A stretch of 12,729 bases of DNA, taken from assembly GCA_946647055.1 (NCBI GenBank), contig CAMPCT010000044.1, forward strand, positions 1 through 12,729. The letters run 5' to 3'. Within the stretch, counting starts at the first letter, position 1, and each line of letters begins with the position of its first letter. Position numbers and translations under genes: made by a program. A model generated the notes under the pieces. That model was not told where the DNA came from and made no database searches. It worked only from the letters and a program-made list of their open reading frames with translations. This document shows, piece by piece, positions 1 through 8,555 of the stretch. This DNA comes from an uncultured Atopobium sp. GTDB lineage: Bacteria > Actinomycetota > Coriobacteriia > Coriobacteriales > Atopobiaceae.

Positions 1-19
1 CGTCAGATGGGAGGATGCC

Positions 20-323
20 ATGACCGCGACAGCGCTCGTCTCTGCCCGGCTCGAGCCCGAGGTCAAGGAGCGCGCGCAGGCCGTCCTGCGCTCCGCAGGG
101 CTCACCGACACCATCGTGATCCGCCGGATATACGACTACATCGTCTCCGTTGGCGACGTTCCCGAGTTCGTCAAGACGGGCGAGTTCTCCGTCCCCGCCG
201 TCGAGCAGCGCGACCACTTCGACGACATGGTCGACTGGATGCTTGGGGGCCCGTTCTCGGGAGAGGACTGGTCGTGGCTCCAGGATGACGCTGTCAAGGA
301 GGCATGGGGGGAGAGGTGGGACG

Positions 324-331
<8 letters not shown>
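20..331 (+). CDS. RelB/DinJ-family antitoxin (ribbon-helix-helix)
   Basis: This 103-residue protein has an N-terminal stretch (about residues 3-43) that reads like a RelB/DinJ ribbon-helix-helix: a short strand VSARLEPEVKERA, then a helix ending in IRRIYDYI. In this family the region dimerises, binds the operator of its own promoter and represses the operon. The C-terminal half is acidic and tryptophan-rich (WSWL, ending ERWDDE), as expected of the flexible tail that wraps and neutralises a toxin. The ATG at 20 is preceded by GGGAGG at 9-14. The stop codon overlaps the start of the downstream PIN-domain gene, so the two are translationally coupled. The promoter and operator lie mostly or wholly outside the window. 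Family assignment is fairly secure; the pairing with a PIN toxin rather than RelE/YafQ is unusual. Confidence 0.75.
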
Positions 332-3033
<2,702 letters not shown>

Positions 3034-3056
3034 CACGACTGTGCCGGGTGCTCGCA

Positions 3057-3120
3057 CATGTTGCCAAACAGCCCAAAACTCGGCTGGTATCCCGAGGGTT
3101 TTGGGCAGATGGGCAACATG
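3057..3120. repeat. 64-bp imperfect palindrome downstream of ligA
   Basis: The left arm starts CATGTTGCC at 3057, continues with GCCCAAAA (3071-3078) and ends CTCGG (3079-3083). The right arm is its reverse complement from CCGAG (3092-3096) through TTTTGGGC to GGCAACATG (ending 3120). The loop is about 8 nt, and the only interruptions are a 5-nt mismatch bubble and a 2-nt bulge. It lies 23 bp after the ligA stop. No T-run follows, so it is not a classical intrinsic terminator, although as RNA it would form a long hairpin. Its AT-containing centre and long arms look like a dispersed palindromic repeat, but only one copy is present here, so that reading is inference. Confidence 0.7.
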
Positions 3121-3145
3121 AGTGGCCGCGGGCGAGCTGCAACCC

Positions 3146-3177
3146 CTTAGGTTCGCTTAAGGCAGCCCTGGCATCAT
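3146..3177 (+). promoter_or_regulatory. Putative response-regulator box and promoter of the two-component operon
   Basis: CTTAG at 3146-3150 is followed one helical turn later by CTTAAG at 3156-3161, a tandem direct repeat of the kind bound by OmpR-family dimers. A weak -10-like hexamer CATCAT (3172-3177) starts 16 nt after the second half-site begins. There is no good -35, which fits an activator-dependent promoter. The same arrangement recurs upstream of the VTC gene at 5268-5300. Binding by the adjacent regulator is inference. Confidence 0.5.
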
Positions 3178-3211
3178 GAGGATGGACGATTAACGATCGC
3201 TGGGAGGCGAC

Positions 3212-3889
3212 ATGAGGGTTCTTCTCGCAGAGGACGAGCGTGAGCTCAGCCGTGCGCTCGTGGCCATCCTCGAGCACTCGGGCTACGTGGTCGACGCCGC
3301 GCTGGACGGCGAGGAAGCCCTCTGGCAGCTCGACATCAACGACTACGACATCGTCCTGCTCGACATCATGATGCCCAAGGTGGACGGCCTCACGGTCCTG
3401 CGACGCCTGCGCGCGGCCGGCAACGACGTGCCCGTCCTCATGCTCACGGCCAAGTCCGAGATTCGCGACCGGGTGGAGGGCCTCGACTCCGGCGCAAACG
3501 ATTACCTCACCAAGCCCTTCGCGGCTCAGGAGCTGCTCGCGCGCATCCGCGCGCTCACGCGCACCACGGCCAGCGCCACCAAGCGCGAGACCTCCTTCGC
3601 CGACATCTCGCTCGACGCGGGCGGCTCGCGTCTGACCTGCGGCGATGCGTCCGTCGACCTCACGGCGCGCGAGTTCCAGATGATGGAGGTGCTCCTGGCC
3701 GACCCCACCGCCAAGGTCTCGACCGACCAGTTCATGCGCAAGGTGTGGGGTTCCATGTCCGACGTCGAGCAGGGCGTGGTGTGGGTGAACCTCTCCAACC
3801 TGCGCAAGAAGCTCGCCGGCGTGGGGTCGCGCGTCAAGATCAGCGCGCTGCGCGGCGTGGGCTACTACCTCGAGGACCCCGGGGCGTGA
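3212..3889 (+). CDS. OmpR-family response regulator
   Basis: This 225-residue protein has a receiver domain (about 1-117) with acidic pocket E7/D8, phospho-acceptor D51 (IVLLDIMMPKVDGL), switch residue T79 (LMLTAKSEI) and the conserved lysine K101 (YLTKPFAAQELLARI). A winged-helix DNA-binding domain follows (about 128-222, LTAREFQMMEVLL, then WVNLSNLRKKLAGV and a wing ending LRGVGYYLED). Phosphorylated by its kinase partner, it would dimerise on direct repeats. SD-like GGGAGG (3202-3207) precedes the ATG. The kinase gene starts 10 bp after the stop, so the two are cotranscribed. A direct-repeat box upstream of this gene is also found upstream of the VTC gene, suggesting autoregulation plus control of that operon. 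The exact signal is unknown. Confidence 0.93.
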   Translation: MRVLLAEDERELSRALVAILEHSGYVVDAALDGEEALWQLDINDYDIVLLDIMMPKVDGLTVLRRLRAAGNDVPVLMLTAKSEIRDRVEGLDSGANDYLTKPFAAQELLARIRALTRTTASATKRETSFADISLDAGGSRLTCGDASVDLTAREFQMMEVLLADPTAKVSTDQFMRKVWGSMSDVEQGVVWVNLSNLRKKLAGVGSRVKISALRGVGYYLEDPGA

Positions 3890-3899
3890 GGCGACGCAC

Positions 3900-5255
3900 A
3901 TGATCAAGCGACTGCGCAGGAAGTTCGTCCTCATCGCGGTGGCCTCTGTCGCCGCGGTGCTGGCTGTGATCATCGGCGGCATCAACCTGGCCAACTACCA
4001 TAGCGTCTGCACGGGCGCCGACGAGCGTCTGGACGCCCTTGCCCAAGCCGGCGGCACGCTTGCGGCGCTGCGCGTCGGCCCTGCGGGAGACCCGCGGGCC
4101 CTGGGGACGAAAGACGACTTTGACCCCGATGACTTCGACTTCGACGACATCGACGGCAATGCCGAGGTCAACGATCTGGACGACCTGCGCGAGATCGGCT
4201 GGCAGGGTAGACGTCCCGAGGACTCGCCTGAGTTCGCCTTCGAGACGCGCTACTTCACGGCGTCCTTTGACGAGGCGGGCAACGTGGTGCGGGTCGACGT
4301 CAGCGCCATCGCGGCAGTCGACTCCTCGACGGCCGCAGCCGCTGCGCAGCAGGTTGCCGGGGGTGGTCGACGTGGTTGGTGCGGCAGCTACCGCTATCTG
4401 CTCACCGGTGTGAACGGAACGCCCATGGCGCTCTTTGTCGACGCGTCGCGCGACCTCGAGGGGCTGCGGTCGTTCGCGCTTGCGTCCGTCGTCGCGAGCC
4501 TTCTGGGCCTCGCGGCCGTGGCGGCGCTGCTCGTGCCGCTCTCTGCCATCGCGGTGCGGCCGGTCGCCGAGAGCCAGGAGCGGCAGCGGCGCTTCGTCAC
4601 CGATGCGTCCCACGAGCTCAAGACCCCGCTTGCCATCATCAGCTCGGCCGTCGACGTGATGGAGATCGAGTCGGGCGAGAGCGAGTGGACCCAGAGCGTG
4701 CGCAACCAGGTCACACGCCTGACCGACCTTACGGGCAAGCTCGTGAGCCTGGCGAAGGCCGACGAGGGCGCGACCGCCATGAACGTGACCGACTTCGACC
4801 TCACGGCGACCGCAGAGTCAGTCATCGCGGACTTTCGTCCCGAGGCACTGTCGCTGGGGAAGCGCCTGGTGACGGACGTGGCACCGGGCCTCACCTGCCA
4901 TGCCGACCAGACGCTCGTCCGCCAGGCGCTGTCGCTCATGCTCGACAACGCCCTCAAGCACTCGAGCGAGGGCAGCGACGTCCTTGTCGAGGTGAGGGGT
5001 GCCGACGGCATGCGACAGGGGAGGGGCAGGGCTCGTCTCTCGACCACCAACGACATCGCGCCCGGAACGCTTGCGCCAGGCGAGCACCCCGAGCTCTTCG
5101 ACCGCTTCACCCGTGCCGACGAGGCCCGTTCAAGCTCGGGCGGGCATGGGATCGGCCTCGCCGTGGTGCGGGCCATTGCCGAGGCGCACGAGGGCGATGC
5201 CACGGCCCGCGTGTCGACAGACGGCAGCTCCATCACCATCACCCTCCGCGTGTAG
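3900..5255 (+). CDS. Sensor histidine kinase with Asp-rich extracellular segment
   Basis: This 451-residue membrane kinase is the partner of the preceding regulator. TM1 spans about 8-30 and TM2 about 191-221, leaving an extracellular sensor of about 160 residues. Within it, residues 72-96 contain 12 aspartates (for example DDFDPDDFDFDD), a likely site for divalent or other cations. I see no clear HAMP domain: TM2 runs almost directly into the HisKA domain, with phospho-acceptor H238 in DASHELKTPLAII. The ATPase domain has the N-box at N350 (LDNALKHS) and a G2 box GGHGIGLAVV. The usual DxGxG G1 box is missing; the equivalent stretch reads TTNDIAPG before PELFDRFTRAD. Such degenerate G1 boxes occur in some kinases of this architecture, so activity is still likely. 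It should autophosphorylate and transfer phosphate to D51 of the regulator. Confidence 0.92.
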   Translation: MIKRLRRKFVLIAVASVAAVLAVIIGGINLANYHSVCTGADERLDALAQAGGTLAALRVGPAGDPRALGTKDDFDPDDFDFDDIDGNAEVNDLDDLREIGWQGRRPEDSPEFAFETRYFTASFDEAGNVVRVDVSAIAAVDSSTAAAAAQQVAGGGRRGWCGSYRYLLTGVNGTPMALFVDASRDLEGLRSFALASVVASLLGLAAVAALLVPLSAIAVRPVAESQERQRRFVTDASHELKTPLAIISSAVDVMEIESGESEWTQSVRNQVTRLTDLTGKLVSLAKADEGATAMNVTDFDLTATAESVIADFRPEALSLGKRLVTDVAPGLTCHADQTLVRQALSLMLDNALKHSSEGSDVLVEVRGADGMRQGRGRARLSTTNDIAPGTLAPGEHPELFDRFTRADEARSSSGGHGIGLAVVRAIAEAHEGDATARVSTDGSSITITLRV

Positions 5256-5267
5256 CCCCGACGGCTG

Positions 5268-5300
5268 CTTTAGCCCCGCTTTAAGTCGCCTGCGTAGAGT
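5268..5300 (+). promoter_or_regulatory. Putative response-regulator box and promoter of the VTC-DUF4956 operon
   Basis: CTTTAG (5268-5273) and CTTTAAG (5279-5285) form a direct repeat with an 11-bp period. A -10-like TAGAGT (5295-5300) starts 16 nt after the second half-site begins, the same offset as in the regulator's own promoter (3146-3177). No consensus -35 is visible. The box lies between the kinase stop and the VTC gene, so this gene pair probably has its own promoter in addition to any read-through. Confidence 0.55.
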
Positions 5301-5325
5301 ACTGCCCAGAAAGGGAGTGGTACTC

Positions 5326-6099
5326 ATGACAAGCGCAATCCTCGAACGTGCACAGCAGCTGGCAAGCCTCGACGAGCAGCCTGCCGTCGCCCCTCGCAAG
5401 CCGGCGGTCCAGAAGGTCTTCCGCCGCCGCGAGATTAAGTTCCTCGTCACCGACGAGCAGCGCACCGCGATTCTCTCCGCAGCCTCCGAGCACATGGAGC
5501 CAGATGCCTGGGGAGCGACCACCATCTGCAACGTCTACTATGACACGCCCACGAGCCTGCTCATCCGACGCTCGCTCGAGAAGCCCAAGTACAAGGAGAA
5601 GGTCCGCATCCGCAGCTACGGTCGCCGCGAGCCCGGCGCGCCCGTCTTCGTGGAGCTCAAGAAGAAGTTCAAGGGCATCGTCTACAAGCGCCGCGTGGTC
5701 CTTGACGAGGGCCGTGCTGAGAGGCTGCTCTCTGGCCGCGGGAACCCCCGCACGCAGATCGAGCGCGAGATCGACTTCACCGTCCGCCGCTACGAGGGCC
5801 TGGCGCCCGCCTGCTACATCGCCTACGACCGCGAGGCCTTCTACGCGATTGACGACCACGAGTTCCGCATGACCTTCGACCGCAACGTCCGCGCCCGCTG
5901 GGATGACCTCGACCTCACCTCCTCGACGGATGGCGAGCAACTCCTGCCCGAGGGCATGAACATCATGGAGCTCAAGTGCGCCGGTGCCATCCCGCTGTGG
6001 ATGGTCCGCGTCCTCGACCACCTGAACCTGCGCAAGGCCAGCTTCTCCAAGTACGGAAACGCCTGGAAGGCCCGCCAAGCGCGAGTCCAAGCTGCGTGA
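5326..6099 (+). CDS. VTC-domain protein (polyphosphate-polymerase-like)
   Basis: The 257-residue product is a single VTC domain, the tunnel fold that in yeast Vtc4 makes polyphosphate from ATP. The charged tunnel residues expected of the family are visible: R35/E36/K38 (RREIKFLV), R94 and R96 (KVRIRSYG), E110/K112 (FVELKKKFKG), R122/R123, R168/E170 (YDREAFYAI), E215/K217 (IMELKCAG) and K242 (SFSKYGNA). There is no membrane segment, so it acts at the cytoplasmic face. The DUF4956 membrane protein encoded 53 bp downstream is the usual bacterial partner. I chose the ATG at 5326, after AAGGGAG and 70 bp past the kinase stop; the longer open frame runs back through the kinase gene. Polymerase activity of bacterial VTC proteins is a family-based expectation. 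A CotH-type gene, often found with this pair, is absent here. Confidence 0.88.
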   Translation: MTSAILERAQQLASLDEQPAVAPRKPAVQKVFRRREIKFLVTDEQRTAILSAASEHMEPDAWGATTICNVYYDTPTSLLIRRSLEKPKYKEKVRIRSYGRREPGAPVFVELKKKFKGIVYKRRVVLDEGRAERLLSGRGNPRTQIEREIDFTVRRYEGLAPACYIAYDREAFYAIDDHEFRMTFDRNVRARWDDLDLTSSTDGEQLLPEGMNIMELKCAGAIPLWMVRVLDHLNLRKASFSKYGNAWKARQARVQAA

Positions 6100-6109
6100 C
6101 GCGTCACGC
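6094..6109. repeat. 16-bp perfect palindrome across the VTC stop codon
   Basis: GCGTGACGCGTCACGC is its own reverse complement and includes the TGA stop at 6097-6099. The 37 bp after it is A/C-rich and unstructured, leading to the TAGGAG ribosome-binding site of the DUF4956 gene. It could be a protein-binding site, or an RNA hairpin that tunes expression between the two genes. No further evidence. Confidence 0.6.
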
Positions 6110-6152
6110 GCAACCACAACACCAAGCAAACAAACCCCAGATAGGAGCCATC

Positions 6153-6839
6153 ATGTTCGAGTCACTCTTCGCCACGGCATCGACCACCACCGCCACCATC
6201 GAGCTCGTCCCGCTTCTCATGAGCGTCGCTGCCGCCCTTGCGTTGGGTCTGGCGCTGGCGGCCATCTACTGCTATCGCTCGCGCTTTACGCGCAGCTTCG
6301 TGACGTGCTTGGCACTGCTTCCCGCCATCGTCGCTGTGGTCATCATGATGGTCAACGGAAACTTGGGTGCGGGCGTTGCCGTGGCCGGTGCCTTCTCGCT
6401 GGTGCGCTTCCGCAGTGTGCCCGGCTCGGCCCGCGACATCGCCTTCATCTTCCTGGCCATGGCGGTGGGTCTGGTCTGTGGCATGGGCTACGTGGCGTAT
6501 GCCGCCATCGTCACGATTGTGCTGGGCGGTGCCAACCTGCTCTACCAGACGATTGGCCTGGGCTCCGACCGGAATCGCCGCGACCGCACCGTGCGCATCA
6601 CCGTGCCCGAGGACCTCGACTACACGGACCTCTTCAACGAGGTCTTCGCTCGTCACACCACCTACCACGACCTAACGTCCGTCAAGACTACGGCCATGGG
6701 CAGCCTCTTCAAGCTCACCTACAACGTTGGGCTGGTTGACCCCGCTGCCGAGAAGGCCTTCATCGACGACCTGCGCGTGCGCAACGGCAACCTCGAGGTC
6801 GCCCTCAGCTATCAGCAGGCTGGCTCCGACGAGCTCTAA
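6153..6839 (+). CDS. DUF4956 family membrane protein
   Basis: The 228-residue product has four or so hydrophobic segments (about 17-40, 48-67, 94-109 and 112-131, with a weaker one near 71-83) followed by a soluble C-terminal domain of about 90 residues (DRTVRITVPEDLDYTDLF onwards). The conserved DUF4956 signature GAFSLVRFRSVPGSARDIAF lies at about 79-98. The biochemical function of the family is unknown; it is commonly encoded beside VTC-domain genes, which suggests a membrane partner for polyphosphate synthesis or export. The ATG at 6153 follows TAGGAG at 6142-6147. The reading frame is open upstream but runs back through the VTC gene, so the longer start is unlikely. It is the last gene of the module; the mobile-looking cassette begins 56 bp after its stop. 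Confidence 0.88.
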   Translation: MFESLFATASTTTATIELVPLLMSVAAALALGLALAAIYCYRSRFTRSFVTCLALLPAIVAVVIMMVNGNLGAGVAVAGAFSLVRFRSVPGSARDIAFIFLAMAVGLVCGMGYVAYAAIVTIVLGGANLLYQTIGLGSDRNRRDRTVRITVPEDLDYTDLFNEVFARHTTYHDLTSVKTTAMGSLFKLTYNVGLVDPAAEKAFIDDLRVRNGNLEVALSYQQAGSDEL

Positions 6840-6845
6840 TGTCCT

Positions 6846-6865
6846 CCTTTTCAAGCTGGGAAAGG
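6846..6865 (+). terminator. Weak hairpin after the DUF4956 gene
   Basis: CCTTTTC (6846-6852) pairs with GGAAAGG (6859-6865) through seven pairs including one G-T wobble, with a 6-nt loop. It starts 6 nt after the stop. No T-run follows, so termination would be inefficient or Rho-assisted. Confidence 0.3.
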
Positions 6866-6895
6866 CGTTATAAGAGCGCAGGGTGACAGGCAAAG

Positions 6896-7043
6896 GACAG
6901 AAGTGCGGTTTATGTCCCAGAATAAAGGGCACTTTGAAATGTCCGGCTCAGAGGAAGATGCTCTCAACTGGCCTTTTATATCTCACGCATCTTGATCTTT
7001 CGTGTCTTACGAGAATAATTGGGACATAAACCGCACTTCTGTC
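6896..7043 (+). repeat. 148-bp inverted-repeat element, left copy
   Basis: Perfect 24-bp inverted repeats (6896-6919 and 7020-7043) enclose exactly 100 bp. The interior is AT-rich. It holds the core CAACTGGCCTTTT (6965-6977), which is also present in the right-hand element on the opposite strand at the same position. AAGATGC (6955-6961) and GCATCTT (6987-6993) can pair around that core. It resembles a miniature inverted-repeat element, but the interior differs strongly from that of the other copy. Confidence 0.85.
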
Positions 7044-7119
7044 TTGAGGCCGTACCGGATTCCCAAATGATGCTTCACTTTGGTGAATCAATGGCATTCA
7101 AGTGGGGAACATATACTTC

Positions 7120-8205
7120 ATGCGCCCCGTTCTGTTTGGCATTTCGGCTCTTGAGTACTGGCGCTCGAGCCTCTCTGACCCCACGCCAGGTGATGTGGGG
7201 AATGTCGAGAATCCTGTTGTTGGGAAAGTGTTTGGATCTGGAAAGAGTCCAAGCAAGAGACGTCGCAAGTTCGATGACATTGCGGAAATCGATGACGCAA
7301 TCAGTCGTACGGAAGGCGCGAAGGGAAAACTGCACCTCCTTATGGACCCCTCTTTCCGCAAGCGCAGTTTCAACAACATCGAATGCCACTCGTGGAACAA
7401 AGGCGCTCCTCTTGCCAGTGACTCGTTGATCAACGCGGGAACCGGCTTTGATGTCGTATGCCCTGAGCTCTGCCTCATGCAAGTGGCATCTCAGCTCACC
7501 CGCTTCCAGCTCATGCGTGCCATTACGGACCTATGTGCTCGCTACTCCCTATCCGCGCTCGATAGGAGTAGCATCATCTCCCGTACTCCCGTGACTACAC
7601 TCGAGTCAATCAGATCCTATGTTGAGAAAAACCCTGGGCTCAATGGATATAGGAAGGTCCGCGCAGCTTTGTGCTGGTGTCTCGAGGACTCAAGGTCTCC
7701 ACGCGAGACAACCATGAGTCTGTACTTCCGCATGCCTACGAGGCTTGGAGGAAAGCAACTTCCTGTCTTCGTGCCAAACATGAGGCTCTCTCTTAACAAG
7801 GGGGCGGGTCTTCTCACTCAGAAGAAGTACCTTGAGGGAGATGCCGTCTGGCCGGATGCCAAGCTGGTCATCGAGTACAACAGTGACGCATATCATGACA
7901 CGGAAGAGGCGAAGGAATTCGACTTCGAAAAGATAACGGCGCTTGAGTCGATGGGATATACGGTGATTCCGATCTCGACTCGGCAGTTCAACTCCTACGA
8001 CAGCCTGGAAGTCATCGTGATGGACCTAAGGCAGAGGCTTGGATCGGGCACAAAGAAGCGTGCAGAAGACGAGAAGGCGGTCAAGAGTCGAGATAAACGC
8101 AGCAGGAAGACGCATGAGGAGTTGCTCGGGGAGGAGAGGCGTCAGCGCGAACTGCCGTCGCTGCTTGAGACCGCTCGCTGGCGCTACCTCCAGACTCTGA
8201 TGTGA
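7120..8205 (+). CDS. Putative DUF559/Vsr-fold-like nuclease protein of the cassette
   Basis: This 361-residue protein is not confidently recognised. The C-terminal part (about 190-310) resembles proteins with a DUF559/Vsr-like restriction-endonuclease fold: SPRETTMSLYFRM, then GDAVWPDAKLVIEYNSDAYH, then FDFEKITALESMGYTVIPIS. The acidic residues in GDAVWPD and VIEYNSD are candidate metal ligands. The N-terminal half (LFGISALEYWRSS, later FDVVCPELCLMQVASQL) has the layout of the leader region of such proteins but no assignable motif. The C-terminus is highly charged (KKRAEDEKAVKSRDKRSRK). The ATG at 7120 follows GGGGAA at 7104-7109; an in-frame GTG at 7102 would add six residues. It lies 76 bp after one 148-bp element and ends 10 bp before the other, and has lower GC than its neighbours, suggesting transfer with the cassette. 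It could be a nuclease, a toxin/defence protein, or the protein that recognises the repeats. Confidence 0.6.
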   Translation: MRPVLFGISALEYWRSSLSDPTPGDVGNVENPVVGKVFGSGKSPSKRRRKFDDIAEIDDAISRTEGAKGKLHLLMDPSFRKRSFNNIECHSWNKGAPLASDSLINAGTGFDVVCPELCLMQVASQLTRFQLMRAITDLCARYSLSALDRSSIISRTPVTTLESIRSYVEKNPGLNGYRKVRAALCWCLEDSRSPRETTMSLYFRMPTRLGGKQLPVFVPNMRLSLNKGAGLLTQKKYLEGDAVWPDAKLVIEYNSDAYHDTEEAKEFDFEKITALESMGYTVIPISTRQFNSYDSLEVIVMDLRQRLGSGTKKRAEDEKAVKSRDKRSRKTHEELLGEERRQRELPSLLETARWRYLQTLM

Positions 8206-8215
8206 TGGGTGTGGG

Positions 8216-8363
8216 GACAGAAGTGCGGTTTATGTCCCATTTTTGTGGGTCCTCCTCGGTATCCTCTCGGGACCGGACGACAAAAGCCCAGTTGGCTAGC
8301 GGGGACATGCAGGCCAGCCCGTGGAAGGGCCGGTACTACTGGGACATAAACCGCACTTCTGTC
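8216..8363 (-). repeat. 148-bp inverted-repeat element, right copy
   Basis: The same 24-bp inverted repeats (8216-8239 and 8340-8363; one extra base pairs outside, giving 25 bp) again enclose exactly 100 bp. The interior is GC-rich and mostly unlike the left copy. Read on the minus strand, it has CAACTGGGCTTTT (plus-strand 8282-8294) at the same register as the core of the left copy, and GGCCCTT where the left copy has GGCACTT. The two copies are therefore in opposite orientation. Confidence 0.85.
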
Positions 8364-8496
8364 CAAAGGTCGACCCCAGAGGTCGAGAAAGCCGTTCATG
8401 TGTCCTGCCGATGGCGCCGCCTACGGATTGTCATACGTTGTTAATCAATATTTTGCCGGGTGCCGGAGTATTGTGTAGCGTAGTTGGGAACAACAG

Positions 8497-8526
8497 TCCC
8501 GAAGGGAAGGAAGCCTGCGGGCTTCC
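8497..8526 (+). promoter_or_regulatory. Structured 5' leader of the pspA gene
   Basis: Two adjacent perfect hairpins lie 30 nt or more before the pspA start: TCCC-GAA-GGGA (8497-8507) and GGAAGCC-TGCG-GGCTTCC (8509-8526). No T-run follows, so they are leader structures rather than a terminator. The 8364-8496 stretch upstream holds a small perfect hairpin (TCGACC-CCAGA-GGTCGA, 8370-8386). It also has an AT-rich patch with TTGTCA (8428-8433) and TATTTT (8449-8454), a possible weak promoter with 15-bp spacing. I see no known riboswitch. Confidence 0.45.
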
Positions 8527-8555
8527 GCCACAAACACCATGGAAGGGTGGACAAA

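Larger units (their letters stand above)
6896..8363. mobile_element. Putative 1468-bp mobile cassette bounded by inverted 148-bp elements
   Basis: The unit begins GACAGAAGTGCGG and ends with the exact reverse complement CCGCACTTCTGTC. It contains a 148-bp element at each end (6896-7043 and 8216-8363) and one protein-coding gene between them. The 5 bp immediately outside are CAAAG on both sides (6891-6895 and 8364-8368), as expected from target-site duplication. The inner borders of the two elements show no such duplication with their outer flanks (TTGAG and GTGGG), so the whole unit rather than each element fits an insertion. The coding part has lower GC (about 48-57% in lines I counted, against about 73% for a ligA line). 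No recognisable transposase is present, so movement would have to be in trans, or by the encoded protein if that is its role. Confidence 0.5.

Noticed and set aside
5268..5285. Match to a PhoB/PhoP pho box
   Set aside because: The repeat has the right spacing for an OmpR-type site, but the half-sites CTTTAG/CTTTAAG do not resemble the known Pho-box half-sites, so phosphate control cannot be claimed.
6896..8363. Four copies of a 24-bp repeat considered as a CRISPR array
   Set aside because: The copies alternate in orientation, are 100 bp or over 1 kb apart, and one interval contains a gene; there are no cas genes.
8184..8399. Small open frames reading through the 24-bp repeats (for example with GHKPHFC peptides)
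   Set aside because: These peptides are just translations of the repeat on both strands, with no ribosome-binding sites.
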